In this document: positions 1 through 6,484 of the stretch, piece by piece
Layout: each line of letters starts with the position of its first letter
How positions within the stretch are numbered: the first letter of the stretch is position 1
Source of the DNA: JBKPCD01 sp046727175
Lineage (GTDB): Bacteria; Acidobacteriota; Vicinamibacteria; Vicinamibacterales; 2-12-FULL-66-21
Direction: 5' to 3'
DNA length: 27,216 nt
Assembly (NCBI GenBank): GCA_046727175.1
Contig: JBKPCD010000223.1
Location: forward strand, 1 to 27,216
Made by a program: the position numbers and the translations under genes
The notes under the pieces: generated by a model
Told to the model about the DNA's origin: nothing
Database searches by the model: none
What the model saw: only the letters and a program-made list of their open reading frames with translations

Positions 1-2
1 AT

Positions 3-536
3 AATGAGATCAGCTGGTTCGATTGGAACGCGTCAGCCAGGAACCAGGATCTGACGGAGTTCTTTCGCAAAGCCATCGCGATGACCCGGCGCTTCCCGGT
101 TCTCCAGCGTCGGAAGTTCGCGCTCGGCAAGGACCTCGACGACGATGGCGTGCCGGATCTGACCTGGTATTCGCAGGAGCTCGGCGTTCCGAACTGGCAG
201 GACTCGAACGCACGCACCGTGTGCGTGCAGCTCGACGCAGCTGAAGACGGCTCGAATATCGGCGTGGACCGGCTCTTCTTCATCTTCAACGGTCACTACG
301 AACCGCAGTGGATCAAGCTGCCGCAGCTGGGCGCCGATCGCGGCTGGCACCGTGCGATCGACACCAGCCTCCCGAGCGGCGAGGACTTCCTCGAGGCAGG
401 GCAGGAAATCGAGATCGATCCCGCCGATCACTACGTCGTCAATCCGCGGAGCACGGTATTGCTGCTTTGCCAGCAGCCCAAGGCCGCGAAACGGAAGGAC
501 GCGCCTCAACCGAGAGTCGCGACGGCGGTCGGCTGA
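3..536 (+). CDS. glgX: Glycogen debranching enzyme (GlgX/isoamylase type), C-terminal part only
   Basis: The reading frame is open at the left window edge, and 177 C-terminal residues are visible. It begins with NEISWFDW, the conserved motif of GlgX/TreX-type debranching enzymes, followed by the usual helix (DLTEFFRKAIAMTRRFPVLQR) and a C-terminal beta-sandwich ending in a short Lys/Arg-rich tail. Enzymes of this family hydrolyse alpha-1,6 branch points of glycogen or limit dextrins in the cytoplasm. The catalytic GH13 barrel lies outside the window, so activity cannot be judged. The internal ATG at 81 is not the start, because homology continues upstream of it. The gene is convergent with the isomerase gene on the other strand. 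The family call is firm; GlgX versus TreX is less so. Confidence 0.85.
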   Translation, partial: NEISWFDWNASARNQDLTEFFRKAIAMTRRFPVLQRRKFALGKDLDDDGVPDLTWYSQELGVPNWQDSNARTVCVQLDAAEDGSNIGVDRLFFIFNGHYEPQWIKLPQLGADRGWHRAIDTSLPSGEDFLEAGQEIEIDPADHYVVNPRSTVLLLCQQPKAAKRKDAPQPRVATAVG

Positions 537-551
537 TGCCGAACTGAAGCT

Positions 552-680
552 TTACTTCTTCTTGAGGGCCTGACGCTGGAGGTGCTCGCCCTGAATTCGG
601 AGGTACGGCACATAGTACTTGTAACGCCAGGCCTGGCCGCCTTCTTCGTCATCTCCCGTGCACGCCTCATCGAGAAACAT
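552..680 (-). CDS. Possible small ORF or gene remnant, unknown function
   Basis: A 42-codon frame begins at ATG 680-678, 7 bases after the stop of the upstream isomerase gene, and ends with TAA at 552. The product is rich in charged and aromatic residues (QAWRYKYYVPYLRIQGEHL, then a Lys-Lys-Lys end) and reads more like real protein than a random frame. It has no good ribosome binding site. It could be a translationally coupled small gene or the tail of a gene whose front was lost. It was not recognised as any family, and it fills the only space between the convergent glgX and isomerase genes. Confidence 0.25.
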   Translation of the reverse strand: MFLDEACTGDDEEGGQAWRYKYYVPYLRIQGEHLQRQALKKK

Positions 681-687
681 CGGGCGC

Positions 688-1753
688 TCAGCCGCCGGGT
701 TGCAGGATCCGCCCCAGATTCTGATACGACACGCGCGCAGCGGCGAGCGAATCGCCCCAGGCAGCCGCGTTGTCCTGCTCGATCACGAAATGCTTCAGGC
801 CGGCGAGTGATGCCTGCGCGAACACCGGTTTGAAGTCGATGTGCCCGGTACCCACGGGCACGAGCGCCATGCTGCTGACACGCGCGTTGGGCCCGAGCGA
901 CGGGTTGACCGTCTTTCAGGCCAAACACATCCTTGACGTGCCACAGCTCGAACCGGCCCGGATGCGCCTTGAACAAGGCAATCGGATCGACGCCGGCGAT
1001 GAACGTCCAGCCAAGGTCGAGTTGCATTGTGACGAGGGCCGGATCGGTTTCCTCGACGAGGATGTCGAAACCGGTTCGTGGACTGTCCAGTAGTTTCTCG
1101 AACTCCCCGGTGTGGTTGTGCACCAACAGCTTCATGCCGAACTTTTGCGCGATCTTGCCGTTGGCGTTGAGTCGCGCAGCCCGCTGCTTGACGGATTCCA
1201 GCGACACGGCCGGCTGATAGGGTCCGAACGCTTCGGTTTCCTTGAATGCGTTCCGGACGCGGCCCGTGCCGGCGTCGAAATACGCCCCCGGCGGGAGGGT
1301 CGCGGGCATACGGGGATCGGGCGTCGCCCCGCCGCGCGCGGACGCGGGCTCCGCAATCTCGGTGTACTTGATCCCCATGACTTGAAATCCCTCGAGCTGC
1401 CCCTCGAGATCCGCTCCGGTGCCGCGCGCGGGCGCGTGTGTGCTCGGCATCGTGAGCTTCAGCCGATCGAGCATCGCGCGAAATTCCTTGGGCGACATGT
1501 TGTTATAGCCCGTGGGCTCGACCTCGGTGTATCCGATTTCGGCGACCTTCGCGAGCGTGCCTTCGTAGTCGGTCATCAGCAGATCGCGCACGGTGTACAA
1601 CTCGAGGCCGATCTTGCTCTTCCAACTGGCGGTCTGGGCCTCTCCCACGCTGTCGCCGAGGCGGGCAGCAACGATGGTCCCGGCGCCGTATGCGGCTATG
1701 TCCTTCATGAAATCCCGGCGACTGCGACCTGATACGCGTGCGACGTCGGCCAT
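688..1753 (-). CDS. TAT-exported sugar phosphate isomerase/epimerase (TIM barrel), apparent frameshift
   Basis: The start is ATG at 1753-1751, preceded by AGGAGA six bases upstream. The N-terminus has a twin-arginine-like signal (SRRDFMK followed by a small hydrophobic stretch), then a xylose-isomerase-like TIM barrel with motifs typical of this family: IGLELYTVRD, EIGYTEVEPTGY, LLVHNHTGEF and LWHVKDVFGLK. After GLK the frame shifts; the genuine C-terminus (TVNPSLGPNARVSSMALVPV through FVIEQDNAAAWGDS to RILQPGG) continues in another frame to the stop at 688. The total length of 1066 bases equals 355 codons plus one base, consistent with one extra base in the AAA run (plus strand 914-916). This is either a homopolymer sequence error or a recent inactivation. 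The substrate is unknown; family members act on sugars such as inosose, xylulose or related compounds. Confidence 0.8.
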
Positions 1754-1811
1754 CTGGGTTCTCCTGGACGGGATGGTAAAAGGGAAAAGGAAAAGGGAGC
1801 CAACGCGCTCC

Positions 1812-2252
1812 CTACCTCGTCGGAACGATTTCGAGAGCCCCCGGAAGCGCGTCGCCCGCCAGCGTCCGAAGCCCCCGGTCAAACGTGGCGAGGACGCCCT
1901 TGTGTCGGTTCGCAAGCGCCAGCAGGTACGCGTCTGTGAGCTGACGAGAACCCTGGAGTCGGGCCTCCATCGGTTGAACGGCTGCAGGGACTTGAACGCT
2001 GTCGGCCCAAAACTCGTGACCCGGGTGCCTGACGTTCTCCGCAAGGAGAGCCACGGCTTCGGCCGGCGAGAGGGCATCGCGCGAGAACGAAGGGTTCGAG
2101 ACGATTCGCACGAAGCCTAGCTGCGTCAGCGCGCTCGTCGCCCAGCGCGCCTTCTCGCGGGCTGCGAACCACCGATGCGCCGCGTCGTGGTGCTCGTGTG
2201 CCGGCCACAGCAGCGCCGTGAGAATGTTCAGGTCCAGCAGCGCCGTTTTCAC
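1812..2252 (-). CDS. vapC: PIN-domain ribonuclease toxin, VapC family
   Basis: A 146-residue protein with a complete PIN domain. Acidic residues D7 (LLDLNIL), D107 (LTDAYLLALA) and D125 (LATFDRGL) sit in the usual places for Mg-dependent RNase activity. The position often held by Glu near residue 44 is Gln here (ALTQLGFVRIVSNP), as seen in some PIN subgroups. The start is GTG and overlaps the antitoxin stop in a GTGA arrangement, so translation is probably coupled to the upstream gene. VapC toxins cleave specific RNAs, often initiator tRNA or rRNA, when the labile antitoxin is lost. Assignment is strong because both the domain and the partner are present. Confidence 0.9.
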   Translation of the reverse strand: MKTALLDLNILTALLWPAHEHHDAAHRWFAAREKARWATSALTQLGFVRIVSNPSFSRDALSPAEAVALLAENVRHPGHEFWADSVQVPAAVQPMEARLQGSRQLTDAYLLALANRHKGVLATFDRGLRTLAGDALPGALEIVPTR

Positions 2253-2479
2253 GGCAGCTCTTCGCGGAGTTGGTCCACGCGCGCGGCCGTGACCTTCGGC
2301 GACCGCCGAGTGAGACGGACGATACGAAGCCCGCTGCGTTCTTCCGTCAGCAGCGGACGTTCGGCGGCTTTCCTGACCAGTTCGCTAACCGCTTGACCAA
2401 GCGTCAGCCTATGCCGGTTGGCGTGTGCCCTGGCGACCTCCATCGCATCGTCATCAAGCTGCAGTGTCGTTCTTGGCAC
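2249..2479 (-). CDS. vapB: VapB-type antitoxin (ribbon-helix-helix)
   Basis: A 76-residue protein starting at GTG 2479-2477. The N-terminal strand PRTTLQLDDDAM and the following two helices (EVARAHANRHRLTLGQAVSELVRKA) are typical of ribbon-helix-helix antitoxins; the C-terminal Arg/Pro-rich tail would wrap the toxin. It lies directly upstream of vapC and overlaps it by four bases, the standard antitoxin-first order. Such antitoxins normally repress their own promoter. An AT-rich stretch lies immediately upstream of the start codon. Confidence 0.88.
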   Translation of the reverse strand: MPRTTLQLDDDAMEVARAHANRHRLTLGQAVSELVRKAAERPLLTEERSGLRIVRLTRRSPKVTAARVDQLREELP

Positions 2480-2723
2480 ATTATCATCATATCACGGCCG
2501 CGATGCTGATTCATGAAACCTTGCATCAATCACGTCTGGTGCGCACCAGAGACGACGGCTCGCGGGCCGGTCTAGGTGGCGTTCAATCGCACAGAATGGA
2601 GCGTTTCAATGGGCTGCATGCGCGGGTTTAGGATGCTCGCCATGTTGGACGCCAAGACGAAATCCTGGAGTCAGCGTGTCGACTGGTCGTCGGCGTGTGA
2701 TGATCGGACCCTGCGCGGGGTTG
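2480..2723. other. Intergenic region upstream of vapB, no gene recognised
   Basis: The first 25 bases hold an AT-rich imperfect palindrome (TGATATGATGATAAT on the minus strand) that abuts the vapB start and is a candidate self-repression site. The rest has short open frames in several phases but none with recognisable protein features. Confidence 0.4.
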
Positions 2724-2894
2724 ATGAACACCGCACATCCGACGGAACGTTCTCGTGCATCCGAGGCAAGGCCGAAAGTCGCGGTCGTGCAAGCTGCCTC
2801 GGTGGCGTTCGACCTTGAACGGACTCTCCAGAAGGCTGAGGCTCTTGCTGCCGACGCCGCATCACAGGGCACCACGCCTGAAGGTGTCGGCTGA
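2724..2894 (+). pseudogene. Nitrilase/carbon-nitrogen hydrolase N-terminal fragment
   Basis: This 56-residue frame contains KVAVVQAASVAFDLERTLQK followed by AEALAADAASQG, which closely matches the first beta-strand and first helix of nitrilase-superfamily enzymes. In intact proteins this is followed by a strand with the catalytic Glu (LVVFPEAF-type motif). Here the similarity stops after SQG and a stop codon follows at 2894, so the Glu-Lys-Cys triad is absent. It is a truncated remnant with no expected activity. No continuation was seen in the other frames up to 3085. Confidence 0.6.
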
Positions 2895-3085
2895 TTCTCG
2901 GTGGTCTCCGACATCGGCGATCGATTCAGTGATCGGCGTGTGGCAGAACGTCCAGGCCGTGGGCCACCCGGACCACGAGGACCGACGTCCTACTTACTGG
3001 AGCGAGGTCTCACGGACAGCCCACGCTACGCTGCGCCGCCCATCGCTGGACGTCGTGCACCGGCAGCGCGCGTGGGTCAGGGCCG

Positions 3086-4150
3086 CTATTCGTGCCGGAG
3101 CGCGACCAGTGGATCGACTCGTGAGGCGCGGCGAGCCGGAAGCCACCCGGCAACCAGCGCGGTCAGGCCGAGGATGAACGCCGCGGTGACGAAGGTCGAA
3201 GGTTGCGTCGGCGTCAGTCCGAACAGGATACTCGGGCGAGGCCGCTCAACGCGAGGGCGGCGCCAATGCCGACCAGGATGCCCGGCACGACCATGCCCGC
3301 GACTTCGCGCAGTATTAGCGCGATCATTGACTGCCGCGTCGCCCCGAGGGCCATGCGCACGCCGAGCTCGTTCGTCCGCCGGGACACCTGAAACGCCAGG
3401 ATGCCGAACAGGCCGATGGCCGCGATCATGAGCGCGAGCACCCCAAAGAAGCTGCCGAGGGTGGCCATGATCCGCTCCGTCGCAATGGACCGATCCACGA
3501 GTGTGCCGTACGTGAGCGTCGTCCGCACGCGCAGCGAGGGATCGACCTCCCGAACCAGGCGCTCGAGGCCTGGCATCACACGCATCGGATCCCCCTGGCC
3601 CACCCGCGCCAGGTAGCCGTAGCGCGTCGGCTGGTCCCCCACTCGTTGCAGCCACGGGATGTACATCGTCTTCAGGATCGGCTCGCGCAGATTCTGATAC
3701 TTCGCGTCGCGGACGACCCCGACCATCTCATAGGTCACGCCGACGGACGTGACGTGCCGGCCGAGCGCCGTCGCGTTGCCGAAGAAATAGCGGGCAAAGC
3801 TCTCGTTGACGACGGCGACCTTCGGCGACGTGGCGGTGTCGCGGTCGTCGAACTCGCGGCCGACGACGACCGGTGTGCCAAGGGTCGCGAAGTAACCTGG
3901 CGCGATCACGTTGAAGCCGACCGAGTCGGACTCGTCCGCTCGAAACGTGTAGCCTTCAATCTGGACACCGCGCGTCCAGAGCCCGCGGCCGATCGGCAGC
4001 ACCGCACCAGCGCTCGCCGATTGGATGCCGGGCAGGCTCCTGAGCCGCTCGAGCATCGCCTGCTGGACGGCGAACCCTCGCGCGGCGTCGTACGGCTGCG
4101 TGCTGCGCACGTTGACGACAATCACTCCGTCGCTCTTGAAACCGCGCTCG
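3086..4150 (-). pseudogene. MacB-like (ADOP family) ABC permease, C-terminal half, truncated and frameshifted
   Basis: The minus strand encodes the second periplasmic MacB_PCD-like domain (from about GFKSDGVIVVNV through NVIAPGYFATLGTPVVVGRE, VAVVNESFARYFFG and YEMVGVVRDAKYQNLREP) and the last FtsX domain (ATLGSFFGVLALMIAAIGLF, VSRRTNELGVRMALGATR, IGAALALSGLAR). After GLAR near 3230 the frame is lost; the remaining SILFGLTPTQPSTF through LPARRASRVDPLVALRHE lies in another phase and ends at 3086, consistent with one missing base. The N-terminal half (about 400 residues in intact relatives) is missing: similarity ends near 4150, where a thioesterase fragment on the opposite strand takes over. 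It therefore has a truncation plus a frameshift and should be non-functional. Confidence 0.8.
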
Positions 4151-4458
4151 ACGGAATTGCCGTGGCGGTCGATCAGCGCCTCGCGTATCGACGCGAGCTG
4201 CACGCGGGTGACGTTCTGAGCGTTCGCTCGGCTGCGATCGAGATTGGACGCAGCAGCATCCGCTTCGTCCACGAAATGCGCAACGACGAGACGGAGGCGC
4301 TGGTGGCGACGACCGTCCTCAAGGGCGTTCACATCGACACACAGACCCGCAAATCCTGTGCGATGCCGGATGACGTGAGGCAGCGGGCGCACGCGGCGCT
4401 CGCCGCCGACCCAGCGCGATGGGACAGCTGGCCCCCGGAACAGGCGTTCCTCGAATAG
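4144..4458 (+). pseudogene. Acyl-CoA thioesterase (hotdog fold), C-terminal fragment
   Basis: In this frame the residues YRRELHAGDVLSVRSAAIE, GRSSIRFVHEMRNDETEAL and ATTVLKGVHIDTQTRKSC follow the strand pattern of 4-hydroxybenzoyl-CoA-type hotdog thioesterases, including the RELHAGD turn and the GVH-D-R pattern near the end. The stop is at 4456-4458. The N-terminal half with the long helix and catalytic region is missing; the frame upstream of about 4144 is just the antisense of the permease fragment. The fragment meets the permease remnant head to head, marking a rearrangement junction near 4143-4165. Confidence 0.55.
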
Positions 4459-4593
4459 GCGGGTGCCAACGCCGACAAGTGGTACGACAAGATCACATGC
4501 GGCCCAGGGAAGATTGTCAACGGAATCCGCGTGCACTGCACTGAGACGAGAGGCTTCAGCGGGATCCGACTGCGCTGCGCGAAACTGCAGTGA
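4459..4593 (+). pseudogene. Cys-rich C-terminal fragment of an unidentified protein
   Basis: Directly after the thioesterase stop, the same frame stays open for 44 codons and reads ADKWYDKITCGPGKIVNG, then IRVHCTETRGFSGIRLRC, then AKLQ and a stop at 4591-4593. The regular Cys spacing and alternating I/V with G suggest the end of a secreted beta-rich domain. No start codon with a credible upstream region exists. It was not recognised as a known family and is best viewed as a further remnant in this decayed stretch. Confidence 0.25.
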
Positions 4594-4719
4594 ACGGCTC
4601 CTGACGCTCGCCGGGCTCGCCTTCCGTGTGCGTGCTTCGCGGCGCCGTGTCCCAGGCTGCCGGCTCATCTCGCCGTGCTATCCTCCGATCGCACGTCGCA
4701 ACCGAAGCTACATTCGAGC

Positions 4720-5943
4720 ATGGCCGGGGTATTCGTCAGCTATCGCCGGACCGACAGTGCCTACGCCCTGCTGCTATACAAGGCGCTGGGGCAGAAGTTC
4801 GGTTCCGAGCGCGTCTTCCGCGATTTCGAGAGCATCGCGCCGGGACAGGACTTCGTCAACGTGCTGGACGCGGCGTTGAGGCAATGTGCGGCGTGTGTGG
4901 TTATCGTCGGCAGAGGGTGGCTCGACGCGATCGACCGATTGGCAAGTGCCGACGACTTCGTGCGCCGTGAGATCGCCGCCATCCTCGAACGTGGAACCCT
5001 CCTCATTCCCTGTCTGGTGGGTGGCTCGAAAATGCCGGCACCCACGGCTCTGCCCGAAGCACTGGCCGCGTTCCTGCGCAAGGATGCGATGACGATTGGC
5101 GACGAGTACTTCGATCGCGATGCTGACATTCTGCTCGCGGCTCTCGACAGTGCGCTGTCGCGGGTCCCGGAGGCCGCGGCGCCCGATGGCGGATCGGCCT
5201 ACCGGCAGCAGCGGGCGATCGAGTTGCTCAAGCGACAGGTCAGCCGGCTGCAGGTCAGAGCCATCGAGCTGATCGAGGCAAATGAGGTCGATCGGGCCGG
5301 CGACGAGCTCGCGGAGGGGTTCGACGTCATCATGCAGCTGCTCGAATGGAGTCCCGGAGACGTGCCGCTCGATCTTCAACTCGGCTACCTCTGCAAGACT
5401 CAGGCACAGGTCCAGGATGCGGCTGGCGAACGCGACGAAGCGAACCGAAGCCTTGAACTGGCATTCGCGATGTTCAATCGCATCGGCGACACCGGCGCGG
5501 GAGCTGCAAGCGAGAAGGCCAGCGCGTTCAATGGACTGGGGAACGTCTATTACGCGCGCGGTGATCTCGACGCCGCGATTCGCAACTACCGGCGTGCGCT
5601 CGATCTGATGCCCGACTACGCGTATGCGCGGCATGACCTGCTCCTGGCACTCATGCAACGAGCCGAGCAAGGCCGCGTGGATCTTCCCGCGATGGAAGAC
5701 GCGCTGAGCAAGCTCAAGGCAACGGCGGGGGGGTTGCCCGGGCTCGGAGTGGCGCACATGGCGGAGCTCGAGGGGCTGGTGGCGCGCTGGCGGGGAACGG
5801 CTGCTGCACCACCGACCACGGGCCGGGGCAGTGGAAAGACGAGCGGGAAGAAAGATAAGCGGAGAAGTGGGAAGTCAGAGAGTGAGAAGAAACACAAAAA
5901 GACTCGGCGCCCACGCCTGACGCGATCGGTCAGGCGTCGCTGA
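4720..5943 (+). CDS. TIR-domain protein with TPR repeats and a basic C-terminal tail
   Basis: The ATG at 4720 gives 407 residues and starts directly at the TIR fold (GVFVSYRRTDSA); a GTG at 4675 would add 15 unconserved residues. The TIR domain spans about 3-145: VFRDFESIAPGQDF is the BB-loop region and VRREIAAIL carries E84, the position of the catalytic Glu in NAD-cleaving TIR domains. Helices at 165-210 lead into TPR-like repeats, the clearest at about 268-300 (AFNGLGNVYYARGDLDAAIR). Residues 368-407 form a Lys/Arg/Ser tail. No membrane segment is visible. Bacterial TIR proteins cleave NAD in defence or act as scaffolds; the TPRs would bind a partner or oligomerise. No known defence partner gene lies next to it. 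The TIR call is secure; enzymatic function is inferred. Confidence 0.85.
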   Translation: MAGVFVSYRRTDSAYALLLYKALGQKFGSERVFRDFESIAPGQDFVNVLDAALRQCAACVVIVGRGWLDAIDRLASADDFVRREIAAILERGTLLIPCLVGGSKMPAPTALPEALAAFLRKDAMTIGDEYFDRDADILLAALDSALSRVPEAAAPDGGSAYRQQRAIELLKRQVSRLQVRAIELIEANEVDRAGDELAEGFDVIMQLLEWSPGDVPLDLQLGYLCKTQAQVQDAAGERDEANRSLELAFAMFNRIGDTGAGAASEKASAFNGLGNVYYARGDLDAAIRNYRRALDLMPDYAYARHDLLLALMQRAEQGRVDLPAMEDALSKLKATAGGLPGLGVAHMAELEGLVARWRGTAAAPPTTGRGSGKTSGKKDKRRSGKSESEKKHKKTRRPRLTRSVRRR

Positions 5944-5963
5944 TCCGCTGGCGGGGGATCAGC
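5913..5963. terminator. Two tandem hairpins at the end of the TIR-TPR gene
   Basis: The first is a perfect 9-bp stem, ACGCCTGAC (5913-5921) with GTCAGGCGT (5929-5937), with a 7-base loop. The second is an 8-bp stem, GCTGATCC (5939-5946) with GGATCAGC (5956-5963). The first lies in the last codons of the gene. Neither has a clear T-tract. They sit between convergent genes and could stop transcription from both sides. Confidence 0.5.
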
Positions 5964-5985
5964 CGGGCGCTCGAGCAACGGTTTG

Positions 5986-6447
5986 CTAGGCCCCGAACTG
6001 GCGCAGGTGGTGATCCATGTGCAGGTACGCCCACCGCAGCCAGGCGGATTTCGACATCCGGCCGAATATCGGGTGCGTCGTCGCCCACTTGACGTTTCCT
6101 TCCCGCGCGGCGACGAGCTCTACGAGCGCTTCGAGCTCCGCGACGTCCGCCGTGAAATCGCCCGGGCACGTTCCGCTGACCTCCTGATCGATCTCCGGCC
6201 TTGTCGTGATCGCCTTCGGCCACGGCACGGGAACGAACAGCGCCATCCACTTGACGATCGTTCGCTGGAGCGGGCTGCTGGCGTCGCTGACGCGCCGTTC
6301 GCCGATCGCCATGCGGAAGGAGTCACTGAGGTGGCACACCATCTGATGCGCGGACATCCGTCCCCATCGACGAGTGCTGTCCGGACGCACAGATTTGAGC
6401 CGTCGAAGAATCTCGGCCTTGCGGCGATTGTCGGCCAGACTTTTCAT
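5986..6447 (-). CDS. DUF1569 / DinB-superfamily protein
   Basis: A 153-residue helical protein. The helix with AHQMVCHLSDSFRMA near residue 33 and the C-terminal HMDHHLRQFG are the conserved His-containing motifs of the DUF1569 branch of the DinB four-helix-bundle superfamily, in which His residues typically bind a divalent metal. HPIFGRMSKSAWLRWAYLH is also characteristic. The start at 6447 is 38 bases after the kinase stop on the same strand, so the two genes may be co-transcribed. Related proteins include thiol-dependent transferases, but the substrate of DUF1569 members is not known. Confidence 0.8.
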   Translation of the reverse strand: MKSLADNRRKAEILRRLKSVRPDSTRRWGRMSAHQMVCHLSDSFRMAIGERRVSDASSPLQRTIVKWMALFVPVPWPKAITTRPEIDQEVSGTCPGDFTADVAELEALVELVAAREGNVKWATTHPIFGRMSKSAWLRWAYLHMDHHLRQFGA

Positions 6448-6484
6448 CGCGCGCCCGCTCCGTGCCGTGCGATGACGATGATCG

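Noticed and set aside
3214..3224. Apparent stop of the permease fragment after RVSCSD
   Set aside because: This ending arises from the frameshift; the family-typical C-terminus continues in another frame to 3086.
3646..4140. Upstream part of the plus-strand frame that holds the thioesterase fragment
   Set aside because: This part is the antisense of the permease fragment, whose MacB/FtsX motifs are clear; only the portion after about 4144 reads as thioesterase.
5616..5978. Minus-strand open frame with hydrophobic stretch over the 3' end of the TIR-TPR gene
   Set aside because: Its hydrophobic run (VFLCFFSLSDFPLLRLSFF) is the antisense of the Lys/Ser-rich tail codons, so the membrane-like look is an artefact.
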